Of a stretch of DNA of 64,000 nt, positions 35,749-49,503 are shown in pieces. The DNA is taken from NCBI GenBank assembly GCA_032622095.1, contig CP136066.1, positions 47,962,911-48,026,910 on the forward strand, in the 5' to 3' direction. The notes below the pieces were generated by a model. It made no database searches. It saw only the letters and a program-made list of their open reading frames with translations, and was not told the DNA's origin. How positions within the stretch are numbered: the stretch's first letter is position 1; the number at the start of each line of letters is the position of its first letter. The stretch comes from Siphonodentalium dalli. Its lineage: Eukaryota; Mollusca; Scaphopoda; Gadilida; Siphonodentaliidae. Made by a program: the position numbers and the translations under genes.

Positions 35749-37353
35749 CCAGCCCCAAGTGCACCCTTGAAACACCCCGACCGCCACTCGTTACCCGGGG
35801 TGCCACCCGAGGGGTTACAATTGGGGTATGGACCATTTTCGAGAACGGTAAGAATTTCAACCGATTTGACGGCATGGGTGTGTGGCCCGCCCCATATACC
35901 TCCCAGAAACACCGGACCCCCACCCATCACCCCGGGGGTGGAACCCCGATTGGTGAAAAGGGGTATGGACCATTTTCGAGAACGGTAAAGATTTCGACCA
36001 ATTTGATGGCATGGATTGGTAGCCCGCCCAAATTTACCATAGAAACACCCCGACCCAAACTCAGGGGTGAACTTGTGGTATAGACAATTTTCGAGAAGGG
36101 TAGGAATTTAGACCGATTTGACGGAATGGGTGGGTAGCCTACCCCAAATACCGCATAAACACCCCGACCACCCACCCATCAACCTGGGTGCCACCCCGTG
36201 GGTGTTAAATGGGGTATGGACAATTTTGGAGAACGGTAAGGTTTCGACCGATTTGGTGGCCTGCCACAAATACCCTCTAGAAACACCACGATGCCCCACC
36301 CATCACCCCGCGGGCGCCACCCCGAGTGGTGTAAAATGGTGTAAGGACAATTTTCGATAAAGGTAAGGATTTATAACGATTTGACGACATGGGTGGGTGG
36401 CCCGCGCCAATTACTCCCTAGAAACACCCCGGCCCCCACCCATTACCCCGGGAGTGCCACCCGAGGGTGTGAAAATGAGGTATGGACCATTTTCGAGAAC
36501 GGTAACGATTTGACCGATTTGACGGCATGGGTGGGTGGCCCGCCCCAAATACCCCTCATAAACACCCGACCCCAACCATCATCCCAATGGTGCCACCCCG
36601 AGCGGGTCAAAATGGGGTATGTACAATTTTCGAGAACGGTAAGGATTTCGACCGATTTCACGGCATGGGTGGATGGCCCGCCCCAAATCCGCTCTAGAAA
36701 TACCCCGAACCCACCCATCACCCCGATGGGTGAAAATGGGGTATGGACAAGTCGGGGAGGGTAACAATTTCCATTGATTTGCCGGCATGGGTGAGAGGCC
36801 CACCTCATGTACACCTTAGAAACACCCCAATCCCATAACAATCACCTGCGTGTGGGGTGCCACCCAGAGGTTGTGAAAATGGGGTATGGTTCATTTTCGA
36901 GAAAGGTAAGGATTTCGACCGATTTGACGGCATGGGTGGGTGATCCACCCAAAATACCCTAGAAACTCCCGGATCCCTCACCCTTCACCCCGGGTTGCCA
37001 CCCCGAGTGGGTGAAAATGGGGTAAGGACCATTTTCGAGAACATAAAGGATTTCGCCCGATTTGATGGCATGTGGGTGAAAATATGCCACCCAAATACCT
37101 TCTAGAAACAAGCCGACCCCGACGCATCAACCCCATGGGCTGCCATACCAATGGGGTGAACATGGGGTTTGAACCATTTTTGATAACAGTTAGGATTTCG
37201 ACCGATTTGATGACATGGGTCGGTGGCTTGCCCCAAATACCCCATATGAACAACCGATCCTCCCACCCATCACCACGAGGAGTGCCGCCCACAGAGTGGG
37301 TGGCCCGTCCCAAATACCCACTAGAAAAACCCCACCCCACCCATCACTCCGGT

Positions 37354-37367
37354 GGGGGGGGGGGGGG
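37354..37367 (+). repeat. G14 homopolymer in minisatellite C
   Basis: Fourteen G residues in the ATCACTCCGGTG context. The paralogous site at 39989-40001 has 13 G. Confidence 0.93.
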
Positions 37368-38364
37368 TATCAACCTTAGGGAGTGAAAATGCCGTATGGA
37401 TTTGACGGCATGGGTGGGTGGCCCGCCCCAAATACCACATAGAAACACCCCGACTCCCACCTATCACACCGGTTAAGCCACTCCGTAGGGGTGAACATGG
37501 GGTATGGACAATTTTCGAGAATGGTAAGGATTTCGATCGATTTGACGGCATGGGTGGGTGGCCCGCCCCAAATACCACATAGAAACTCCCCAACCCACAC
37601 CATTACCCACGGTGGTGCCACCCCGAGGGGGGTAACAATTGGGTATGGACCATTTTCGAGAACAGTAGGGATTTCGACCGATTTGACGGATGGGTGGGTG
37701 GCCTGTCCCAAATACTCCCTATAAACAACCGACTCCCTTCCAATCACTTCAGGATATGGACCATTATCGAGAACGGTAAAGATTTTGACCGATTTGACGG
37801 CGTGGGTGGGTGGCCCGTCACATATACCTCCCAGAAACACCCAAATCCCTGCCCAAACCCCCAGAGTGGTGCCACCCGAAGGGGTGAAATGGGGTATAAA
37901 CTATTTCCGAGAACGGTAAGGATTTCGACCGATTTGACGGCATGGGTGGGTGGCCCCAAATATCTCCTATAAACACACCGACACCCGACACCCATCCATC
38001 ACCCCGGGTGTGCCACCCCGAGGGTGTCACCCGTGGTGTTAAAATCGGGTATGAACCATTTTAGAGTACGGTAAGGATTTCGACCGAGTTGGTGGCCTGC
38101 CCCAAATAGCCTTAGGAACACACCCGATCCCCCACTCATCACCCCGGGGTGCCATCCAGAGGGGTGAAAATGGGGGTAAGGACAATTTTCGAGAAATGTA
38201 AGGATTTCCACCGATTTGAGGGCATGGGTGGGTGGCCCGCCCCAAATACCATCTAGAAACAGCCCGACTCCCATCTATTACCCCGGGGTGCCACCCCGAC
38301 GGTGTGAAAATGTGGTATGGACCATTTTCGAGAACGGTAATGATTTCGACTAATTTGAAGACAT

Positions 38365-38382
38365 GGGTGGGTGGGTGGGTGG
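38365..38382 (+). other. G-quadruplex-capable tract (paralogue)
   Basis: Same sequence as 35731-35748, in the second copy of the 2.63-kb duplication. Confidence 0.85.
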
Positions 38383-39988
38383 CCAGCCCCAAGTGCACCC
38401 TTGAAACACCCCGACCGCCACTCGTTACCCGGGGTGCCACCCGAGGGGTTACAATTGGGGTATGGACCATTTTCGAGAACGGTAAGGATTTCAACCGATT
38501 TGACGGCATGGGTGTGTGGCCCGCCCCATATACCTCCCAGAAACACCGGACCCCTCCCATCACCCCGGGGGTGCCACCCCGATTGGTGAAAAGGGGTATG
38601 GACCATTTTCGAGAACGGTAAAGATTTCGAACAATTTGATGGCATGGATTGGTAGCCCGCCCAAATTTACCATAGAAACACCCCGACCCAAACTCAGGGG
38701 TGAACTTGTGGTATAGACAATTTTCGAGAAGGGTAGGAATTTAGACCGATTTGACGGAATGGGTGGGTAGCCTACCCCAAATACCGCATAAACACCCCGA
38801 CCACCCACCCATCAACCTGGGTGCCACCCCGTGGGTGTTAAATGGGGTATGGACAATTTTGGAGAACGGTAAGGTTTCGACCGATTTGGTGGCCTGCCAC
38901 AAATACCCTCTAGAAACACCACGATGCCCCACCCATCACCCCGCGGGCGCCACCCCGAGTGGTGTAAAATGGTGTAAGGACAATTTTCGATAAAGGTAAG
39001 GATTTATAACGATTTGACGACATGGGTGGGTGGCCCGCCCCAATTACTCCCTAGAAACACCCCGGCCCCCACCCATTACCCCGGGAGTGCCACCCGAGGG
39101 TGTGAAAATGAGGTATGGACCATTTTCGAGAACGGTAACGATTTGACCGATTTGACGGCATGGGTGGGTGGCCCGCCCCAAATACCCCTCATAAACACCC
39201 GACCCCAACCATCATCCCAATGGTGCCACCCCGAGCGGGTCAAAATGGGGTATGGACAATTTTCGAGAACGGTAAGGATTTCGACCGATTTCACGGCATG
39301 GGTGGATGGCCCGCCCCAAATCCGCTCTAGAAATACCCCGAACCCACCCATCACCCCGATGGGTGAAAATGGGGTATGGACAAGTCGAGGAGGGTAACAA
39401 TTTCCATTGATTTGCCGGCATGGGTGAGAGGCCCACCTCAAGTACACCTTAGAAACACCCCAATCCCATAACAATCACCTGCGTGTGGGGTGCCACCCAG
39501 AGGTTGTGAAAATGGGGTATGGTTCATTTTCGAGAAAGGTAAGGATTTCGACCGATTTGACGGCATGGGTGGGTGATCCACCCAAAATACCCTAGAAACT
39601 CCCGGATCCCTCACCCATCACCCCGGGTTGGCACCCCGAGGGGGTGAAAATGGGGGTAAGGACCATTTTCGAGAACATAAAGGATTTCGCCCGATTTGAT
39701 GGCATGTGGGTGAAAATATGCCACCCAAATACCTCCTAGAAACAAGCCGACCCCGACGCATCAACCCCATGGGCTGCCATCCCAATGGGGTGAACATGGG
39801 GTTTGAACCATTTTTGATAACAGTAAGGATTTCGACCGATTTGATGACATGGGTCGGTGGCTTGCCCCAAATACCCCATATGAACAACCGATCCTCCCAC
39901 CCATCACCACGAGGAGTGCCGCCCACAGAGTGGGTGGCCCGTCCCAAATACCCACTAGAAAAACCCCACCCCCACCCATCACTCCGGT

Positions 39989-40001
39989 GGGGGGGGGGGG
40001 G
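39989..40001 (+). repeat. G13 homopolymer in minisatellite C
   Basis: Paralogue of the G14 run at 37354; the one-base difference shows slippage since duplication. Confidence 0.93.
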
Positions 40002-42050
40002 TATCACCCATAGGGAGTGAAAATGCCGTATGGATTTGACGGCATGGGTGGGTGGCCCGCCCCAAATACCACCTAGAAACACCCCGACTCCCACCTATCA
40101 CACGGTGATGCCACTCCGTAGGGGTGAACATGGGGTATGGACAATTTTCGAGAATGGTAAGGATTTCGATCGATTTGACGATATGGGTGGGTGGCCCGCC
40201 ACAAATACCCCCTAGAAATACCCCGAACCCGCCATCACCCTGGGTGTTGCCACCCCGAATGGGTGATAATGGGGTATGAACTGTATTCGAGAACGGTAAG
40301 AAATTCCACCGATTGGACGTCATGGGTGGGTGGCCCGCCCCAAATACCCCCTAAAAACACGCGACCCCACCCATCACCCCTGGGTGCCACCCGAGGTGGT
40401 CAAAATAGGGTATTGACCATTTTCGAGAACGGTAAGGATTTCGACCGATTTGACGGCATGGGTGGGTGATCAGCCTAATATACCCTAGAAACTCCAGGAC
40501 ATCACCCGCCCCTCCCGCCCCCGATGTGCCACCCAGGGGGTTGAAATGTGGTAAGGACCATTTTCGAAAACGGCAAGTTTTAGACCAATTTGACGGCATG
40601 TGTGGGTGGCCCGCCCCAAATTCCCCTATAAACACCCGACCCCCACCATCACCCCGCGGATGCCACCCAATGAGGTAAAAATGGGGTATGGACCATTTTC
40701 GAGAACCGATTTGACGGCATGGGTGGGTGATACGTCCCGAATCACCCATCCATCATCCCCGGGTTGCCACCTCGAGGAGTGAAAATGGGGTATGGACCAT
40801 TTTCGAGAACGGTGAGGATTTCGACCGATTTGACGGCACGGGTGGGTGATTCGCCTAATATACCCTAGAAACTCCCGGACCCCCACCCATCACCCCCTGG
40901 GTGCCAGCCGAGGGGGTTGAAAATGTGGTAAGGACCATTTTCGAAAACGGTAAGGTTTTCGACCGATTTGACGGCATGGGTGGTTGATCCGCCCAAAATA
41001 CCATAGAAACTCCCGGATCCCCCACCATCACCCCCGGTGTGCCACCCCGAGGGGGGTAAAAACGGGGTATGGACCATTTTTAGAACGGTAAGGATTTCGA
41101 CCGATTTGTTGGCATTGGTGGATGGCCAGCCCCAAAAACCTCATAGAAACACCAGGACCCCACCTATCACAACGGGGTGCCACCACGAGGGGTGAAAATG
41201 GGGTAAGAAACATTTTTCGAGAACGGTAAGAATTTCGACCGATTTAACGGCATGGGTAGGTGACCGGCCCTAAATACCACTGGAAACACCCCGAACCCTA
41301 CCCACCACCCTCGGGGTGCCACCAATTGCAAGTGGGGGAGGTGGGTATGGAACATTTTCGAGAACCATAAGGATTTCGTGGGTGGGCCGCCCTAAATACC
41401 ACCTAGAAACACCCCGACCCCACCGCCACCCTGAGGGTGCCACCCGAGGGTATTAAAATGGGGTATATACCATTTTCGAGAACGGTAATGATTTCGACCG
41501 ATTTGACAGTATGGGTTGGTGGCCCGCTCAAAATACCGCTAAAGACACCCCGACCACACCAATCACCCCTGGGGTGCTAGCCCTAGGGTGTAAACATGGG
41601 GTATGGACAATTTTCGAGAAAGATAAGGATTTCGACCGATTTGACGGCATGGTTGAGTGGCCCGTCCCGAATACCACATGAAAACATCCGACCGCCACCA
41701 ATTACCTCCGGTGATGGCACAGCGAGTGAGTGAAAACGGGGAATGGACCATTTTCGAGAACGGTCACGATTTCGACCGATTTTTCGGCATGGGTGGGTGG
41801 CCCGCCTCAAATACCACACAGAAACACCCGATTCCACACCCTTAACCCCGAGGGTGCCACAACGAAGGGGCGAAAATGGGGGATTTATCATTTTCGAGAA
41901 TGGTAAGGATTTCCACAGATTTGACGCTAATGGTGGATGGCCCGCCCCAAATACCCCTAGAAACACCCGACCCCCAACAATTTTTATCGGGGGCGGGGTA
42001 AACATGGGGTATGGATCATTTTCGAGAAGGGTAAAAATTTCGACCGATTT

Positions 42051-45000
42051 TGGATGCTTTTGGTTTGGCGGAAAGTCAATTTCTTGCAACATGACTTGGA
42101 ATCGGCGGCGGCATATCGTCGTCTACTTATTCTCCGGTTTCTTCAACCCCCTCTCACGACCGCATCCCTGTCAATGTCGTGTTTCATTTCAGCTCGAATA
42201 TTCCTAATGCATCCCCTCTATTGATAGCATAGCACCAGTCAGGTTATGGTGCTAAACATATTAAAATGTCAACTATAGAGGTGTTTTTTATTATCGAGTT
42301 ATAACATGTAAATTGCCTTTGTACGAGACATAAATCCCGTTGCGAGCTCTCTTGGGATCCCATGACAAATATCGTGTCTCTGCTACCAAGCGTGTCAATT
42401 AGCTTAACTGATTTAAAGAAAAAAAATTCATTTTGGATGTTTTTGGTTTGCCGGAAAATCAATTTCCTGCCACGCGACGACATATCGTCGTCTACTTATT
42501 CTCCGTTTTCTTCAACCACCTCTCACGGTCGCATCCCTGTCAATTTCGTGTTTGATTTCAGCTCGAATATCCTTAATGCATCCCTTATATTGATAGCACA
42601 GCACCAGTCAGGTTAACGCGCCTAAGGTTTATGGATACCGAGCCTGGAATGGTATGGTACGACCTAGAATAGAATTTCGTCTACTTTTCTCCCTATCTTT
42701 TAACCCCTCCCCAACGCATGTCAGGTGATTCCCTCCGTTCGCCATACCTACAGAAAATACTTCTTTGACAAATGGACCGACGGAAATGAAGTATATGGTG
42801 CTAAACATATTAAAATGTCAACTAGGGTTGTTTTTTATTATTGAGTTATAACATGTAAATTGCCTTTTTACGAGACAGATATCCCGTTGCGAGCTCTCTT
42901 GGGATCCCATGACAAATATCCTGTCTGTGCTACTAAGCGTGTCAATTAGCTTAACTGATTTAAAGAAAAAAAAATCATTTTGGATGTTTTTGGTTTGCCG
43001 GAAAATCAATTACTTGCCACGCGACGACATATCGTCGTCTACTTATTCTCCGTTTTCTTCAACCCCCTATCACGACCGCATCCCTATCAATTTTGTGCTT
43101 GATTTCAGCTCGAATATTTCTAATGCATCCCTTATATTGATAGCATAGCACCAGTCAGGTTAACGCGCCTCATTTTTTATGGATACCGAGCCTGGAATGG
43201 TCTGGAACGACCTAGAATGGAATTTCGTCTACTTTTCTCCCTATCTTTTAACCCCTCCCCTACGCAGGTCAGATGATTCGCCCCGTTCGCCATACCTACC
43301 GAAAATACTCCTGTGACAAATGGAACCGACGGAAATTAAGTATATGGTGCTAAACATATTAAAATGGCGACTAGGGGTGTTTTTTATTATTGAGTTATAA
43401 CATGTAAATTGCCTTTTTACGAGACATAAATCCCGTTGTGAGCTCTCTTGGGATCCCATGTCAAATATCCTGTATGTGCTACCATGCGCGTTAATTAGAT
43501 TAACCGATTTAAAGAAGAAAAAATCATTTTTTATGTTTTTGGTTTGCCGGAAAATCAATTTCTTGCCACGCGACGACATATCGTCGTCTACTTATTCTCC
43601 GTTTTCTTCAACCCCGTCTCACGGCCGCATCCCTGTCAATTTTGTGCTTGATTTCAGCTCGAATATTTCTAATGCATTCCTAATATTGATAGCATAGCAC
43701 CAGTCAGGTTAACGCGCCTCAATTTGTATGGATACCGAGCCTGGAACGGTCTGGAACGACATAGAATGGCATTTCGTCTACTTTTCTCCCCATCTTTCAA
43801 CCCCTCCCCAACGCATATCAGATGATTAGCCCCGTTCGTCATACCTACCGAAAATACTCCTGTGACAAATGGAACCGACGGAAATGAAGAATATGGTGCT
43901 AAACATATTAAAATGGCGACTAGGGGTGTTTTTTATTATTGAGTTATAACATGTAAGTTGCCTTTTTACGAGAAATAAATCCCGTTGTGAGCTCTCTTGG
44001 GATCCCATGACAATTATCCTGTCTGTGCTACCATGCGTGTCAATTAGCTTAACCGATTTAAAGAAAAAAAATCATTTTGGATGTTTTTGGTTTGCCGGAA
44101 AATCAATTTATTGCCACGCGACGACATATCGTCGTCTACTTATTCTCCGTTTTCTTCAACCCCCTCTCACGGCCGCATCCCTGTCAATTTTGTGCTTGAT
44201 TTCAGCTCGAATATTTCTAGTGCATCCCTTATATTGATAGCATAGCACCAGTCAGGTAAACTCACCTCAATTTGTATGGATACCGAGCCTGGAACGGTCT
44301 GGAACGACCTAGAATGGAATTTCGTCTACTTTTCTCCCCATCTTTCAACCCCTCCCCTACGCAGGTCAGATGATTCGCCCCGTTCGTCATACCTACCGAA
44401 AATACTCCTGTGACAAATGGAACCGACGGAAATGAAGTATAAGGGGCTAAACATATTAAAATGGCGACTAGGGGTGTTTTTTATTATTGAGTTATAACAT
44501 GTAAATTGCCTTTTTATGAGACATAAATCCCGTTGTGAGCTCTCTTGGGATCCCATGACAAATATCCTGTCTGTGCTACCATGCGTGTCAATTAGCTTAA
44601 CCGATTTAAAGAAAAAAAAATCATTTTGGATGTTTTTGGTTTGCCGGAAAATCAATTTATTGCCACGCGACGACATATCGTCGTCTACTTATTCTCCGTT
44701 TTCTTCAAACCCCCTCTCACGGCCGCATCCCTGTCAATTTTGTGCTTGATTTCAGCTCGAATATTTCTAGTGCATCCCTTATATTGATAGCATAGCACCA
44801 GTCAGGTAAACTCACCTCAATTTGTATGGATACCGAGCCTGGAACGGTCTGGAACGACCTAGAATGGAATTTCGTCTACTTTTCTCCCCATCTTTCAACC
44901 CCTCCCCTACGCAGGTCAGATGATTCGCCCCGTTCGTCATACCTACCGAAAATACTCCTGTGACAAATGGAACCGACGGAAATGAAGTATAAGGGGCTAA

Positions 45001-47650
45001 ACATATTAAAATGGCGACTAGGGGTGTTTTTTATTATTGAGTTATAACATGTAAATTGCCTTTTTATGAGACATAAATCCCGTTGTGAGCTCTCTTGGGA
45101 TCCCATGACAAATATCCTGTCTGTGCTACCATGCGTGTCAATTAGCTTAACCGATTTAAAGAAAAAAAAATTCATTTTGGATGTTTTTGGTTTGCCGGAA
45201 AATCAATTTCTTGCCAGGCGACGATATATCGTAGTCTACTTATTCTCCGTTTTCTTCAACCCCCTCTCACGGCCGCATCCCTGTCAATTTTGTGCTTGAT
45301 TTCATCTCGAATATTTCTAGTGCATCCCTAATATTGATAGCATAGCACCAGTCAGGTAAACGCGCCTCAATTTGTATGGATACCGAGCCTGGAACGGTCT
45401 GGAACGACCTAGTATGGAATTTCGTCTACTTTTCTCCCTATCTTTCAACCCCTCCCCTACGCAGGTCAGATGATTCGCCCCGTTCGTCATACCTACCGAA
45501 AATACTCCTGTGACAAATGGAATCGACGGAAATGAAGTATATGGTGCTAAACATATTAGAATGGCGACTAGGAGTGTTTTGTATTATTAAGTTATAACAT
45601 GTTAATTGCCTTTTTACGAGACATAAATCCCGTTGTGAGCTCTCTTGGGATCCCATGGCAAATATCCTGTCTGTGCTACCATGCGTGTCAATAAGCTTAA
45701 CCGATTTAAAGAAAAAAAAATCATTTTGGATGTTTTTGGTTTGCCGGAAAATCAATTTCTTGCCAGGCGACGATATATCGTCGTCTACTTATTCTCCGTT
45801 TTCTTCAACCCCCTCTCACGGCCGCATCCCTGTCAATTTTGTGCTTGATTTCAGCTCGAATATTTCTAATGCATCCCTTATGTTGATAGCATAGCACCAT
45901 TCAGGTAAACGCGCCTCAATTTGTATGGACACCGAGCCTGGAACGGTCTGGAACGACCTAGAATGGAATTTCGTCTACTTTTCTCCCTATCTTTTAACCC
46001 CTCCCCTACGCAGGTCAGATGATTCGCCCCGTTCGTCATACCTACCGAAAATACTCCTGTGACAAATGGAACCGACTGAAATGAAGTATATGGTGCTAAA
46101 CATATTAGAATGGCGACTAGGAGTGTTTTTTATTATTGAGTTATAACATGTAAATTGCCTTTTTACGAGACATAAATCCCATTTTGAGCTCTCTTGGGAT
46201 CCCATGACAAATATCGTGTCTGTGCTACCATGCGTGTCAATTAGCTTAACCGTTTCAAAAACAAAAAAAATCATTTTTGTGTTTTTGGTTTACCGGAAAA
46301 TCAATTTCTTGCCACGCGACGACATATCGTCGTCTACTTATTCTCCGTTTTCTTCAACCCCCTCTCACGGCCGCATCCCTGTCAATTTTGTGCTTGATTT
46401 CAGCTCGAATATTTCTAGTGCATCCCTTATATTGATAGCATAGCACCAGTCAGGTAAACGCGCCTCAATTTGTATGGATACCGAGCCTGGAACGGTCTGG
46501 AACGACCTAGAATGGAATTTCGTCTACTTTTCTCCCTATCTTTCAACCCCTCCCCTACGCAGGTCAGATGATTCGCCCCGTTCGTCATACCTACCGAAAA
46601 TACTCCTGTGACAAATGGAACCGACGGAAATGAAGTATAAGGTGCTAAACATATTAAAATGTCGATTAGGGGAGTTTTTAATTATTGAGTTATAACATGT
46701 AAATTGCCTTTTTACGAGACATAAATCCCGTTGTGAGCTCTCTTGGGATCCCATGACAAATATCCTGTCTGTGCTACCATGCGTGTCAATTAGCTTAACC
46801 GATTTAAAGAAAAAAAAATCATTTTGGATGTTTTTGGTTTGCCGGAAAATTAATTTCTTGCCAGGCGACGATATATCGTAGTCTACTTATTCTCCGTTTT
46901 CTTCAACCCCCTCTCACGGCCGCATCCCTGTCAATTTTGTGCTTGATTTCAGCTCGAATATTTCTAATGCATCCCTTATGTTGATAGCATAGCACCATTC
47001 AGGTAAACGCGCCTCAATTTGTATGGACACCGAGCCTGGAACGGTCTGGAACGACCTAGAATGGAATTTCGTCTACTTTTCTCCCTATCTTTTAACCCCT
47101 CCCCTACGCAGGTCAGGTGATTCGCCCCGTTCGTCATACCTACCGAAAATACTCCTGTGACAAATGGAACCGACGGAGATGAAGTATATGGTGCTAAACA
47201 TATTAGAATGGCGACTAGGAGTGTTTTTTATTATTGAGTTATAACATGTAAATTGCCTTTTTACGAGACATAAATCCCATTTTGAGCTCTCTTGGGATCC
47301 CATGACAAATATCGTGTCTGTGCTACCATGCGTGTCAATTAGCTTAACCGTTTCAAAGAAAAAAAATATAATTTTTGATGTTTTTGGTTTGCCGGAAAAT
47401 AATTTTTTTGCCACACAGCTTGGAATCGGCGACGACATAACGTCGCCTACTTATTCTCCGTTTTCTTCAAACCCCTGTCACGGCCGCATCCCTGCCAATT
47501 TTGCGTTGGAATTCATTGTTGATACTCATAACGAACCCCTTCCATCGATAACGTTGCATTTTTCCGAATAAAGTGTCTCGTTGCCTGGATATCGAACCCG
47601 GAACGGGCCGGAACGACCCAGAACGGATGGAAAAACGGCGAATTTCGAGT
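42051..47650 (+). repeat. Satellite G array, about 10 units of 547-550 bp
   Basis: CGTCTACTTTTCTCC anchors lie at 42678, 43226, 43775, 44323, 44873, 45423, 45972, 46521 and 47070. Units contain CATATTAAAATG, GAGTTATAACATGTAAATTG, GAGCTCTCTTGGGATCCCAT, a 16-bp hairpin CGACGACATATCGTCG (CGACGATATATCGTCG in some copies) and TCAATTTTGTGCTTGATTTC. Units anchored at 44323 and 44873 are almost identical, while the outermost units are the most diverged (the last, from about 47400, carries insertions). A minus-strand frame of about 95-117 codons recurs in most units. It is disrupted by changes in an A-run and has no recognisable domain. Confidence 0.93.
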
Positions 47651-47929
47651 GACAATGCAAATTTTACTCGGGAGAAAACAATTTGAGGAAGTTTTTTTTT
47701 CGAAACGTTAGTTAGGTCGAGTTTGATGCTCTCCATCAACGGTTTTTTTTTTTTCAGTCTGCCATTGTTCGTTCCGGAACGAGTAGGTACTTCCACCCTC
47801 GTTCCGGACTTTCGGACCCCCGGAACGACCGGAAAAAATAATTTGCCGCCAAAACGGTTGCCAGTTTGTCACACTTATTTTTCGAGTTCTTTCAGATTCC
47901 GTCGAAACCCCGAAGTTGGAAGTTCTGTA
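47651..47929. other. Spacer between satellite G and satellite B with a strong hairpin
   Basis: No gene. CCGGAACGAG (47774-47783) pairs with CTCGTTCCGG (47798-47807) across 14 bases, and GTTCCGGAAC at 47771-47780 is itself palindromic. GGAACG and CGGAACGACC motifs recur from about 47595 to 47830, echoing the GGAACGACC of satellite G. T runs lie at about 47692 and 47743. Confidence 0.6.
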
Positions 47930-49468
47930 TATACTTCCTTGGTTACACCATGGAAGTATAATAATAGGGCAAATCATGAGCTCAATAAATCGCAGTTAAG
48001 GGACGGAAAATATGAATTAGGATGATTATATCTTTCCCTTAACATGTGTGGGTTGATCTCAAGTGTTTGGGAGTGACCCCACCCCTGCCTCGAAATTGGG
48101 TGACGGGATTGGGAAATAGTCAAACCCGGCCCAAAATGCGAATTTTGAGAGCCCGTAACTCCGTTATTTTCCAATGGATTTAAAAATTGTTTTGAGTATT
48201 GTGATCAGCTACTTACATTGATTATTTGTTATAAATTTTGTCTGATTCAGAGACGAATAACATTTTGTTTATTGGAAAGAATACGGGCCCACATTCAAAG
48301 TTTGAGGGCCCAAATCTCCGCCATTTTTTAACGGATTTACAATCTGTTTTCAGTTTTATGATCAACGTGTATGGTATATGTTATATATCAAGTTTCATAT
48401 GATTCGGAGACGAAATAAATTTTGGTACCCCGGACCACCCCTCCCCTGACCCACAACACTGAACCGACACTGGCAAAATTTGGCTCATCGCGTGCTCTCT
48501 TCAGACCGCACGCATTGGCGTATCAGTTGACATCCAAAGTTTGACATCTTCGGAGGAGATGTGATCACAAGCATATGGGGCCAAATTTGCATTGTTTGAA
48601 GGCCCACAACTCTGACATTTTTCAATGGATTTTCGAAATTCTTTCAGTTTCTAGATCGGTTGGCGGTATGGATGTTATATTCCAAGTTTCATCCGATTCG
48701 GAGAAGAATACAAAATTGGTACCCCCGGACCACCCCTCCCCTGACCCACAACACTGAACCGACACTGGCAAAATTTGGCCCATCGCGTGCTCTCTTCAGA
48801 CCGCACGCACTGGGATATCAGACGACATCCAAAGTTCGACATCTTCGGAGGAGATAGGGTCACAAGCACATGGGACCGACACTTGCAAACTTTGAGGGCC
48901 CGTAACTCTTGCATTTCTTCTCGGATTACAAAAATCCTTTCCGGTATGGGTTTGTTTTCGTTCAGGGAATCTACATACTTAAATAGATGAATGTCAATAA
49001 TAAAAAAAAATTGCGAAAATATTGCCCCCACCCCAGTGTAAAAATATATGTCCAACCCTGTCAAATTTTCTTCCTCGGACTAAGCTGACAACGGTCAACA
49101 CGACTACAAAAACCAAATACAGTTATCTGGAATGATACGGGAGGACAACAGAGTACAATAAAATAGAGGTTTGCCAACTATGGGCGGTAACTCTTCAGGG
49201 AAAGGGCGGACCCAAGATTTTATGCCCGTGGGCAGTAGTGCATATCGAGATGTGCATACGGTCTAATTTTCGATGCTCTGCTTCTTATAATTTCCGAGAT
49301 AATAAAATGACATTTTTTCAAATAAAGGGAGATAACTCCTCGGGGAAAACGCGGACAATATTCGTTATGCGACGATGGCATACAACTCTTTGATCCCAAG
49401 ATACGTACCAAGTTTTAGTGTGCTACTCCTGGTACTTTTCGAGTAATAAGGGTTGCAAAAGTGTCCAG

Positions 49469-49503
<35 letters not shown>

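Larger units (their letters stand above)
34951..40200 (+). repeat. 2.63-kb higher-order tandem duplication within minisatellite C
   Basis: TAGAAACTCCCCAACCC occurs at 34951 and 37580, and all following landmarks keep an offset of about 2629-2634 bp (35731 and 38365 for the G-rich tract, 37354 and 39989 for the G runs). By eye the copies are near-identical with scattered one-base indels, although neighbouring 140-bp units within a copy are much more diverged. Confidence 0.88.
34572..42050 (+). repeat. Minisatellite C, block 4 (main block)
   Basis: About 7.5 kb of the ~140-bp unit. Parts of it are organised as a 2.63-kb higher-order tandem duplication (34951-37579 and 37580 to about 40200). 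Units after 40.2 kb are more irregular. The block ends at CGACCGATTTTGGATGC near 42050, where satellite G begins. Open frames up to 182 codons on either strand are repeat translations. Confidence 0.92.

Noticed and set aside
26797-42050. CRISPR-like array
   Set aside because: Repeats are ~140 bp, diverged and contiguous, with no short conserved repeats separated by unique spacers, and the window is animal-like.
44326-44676. 116-codon minus-strand frame in satellite G units
   Set aside because: It recurs because the unit recurs. Frame length changes with the A-run near the start, and neighbouring units are disrupted. No protein family is recognised.
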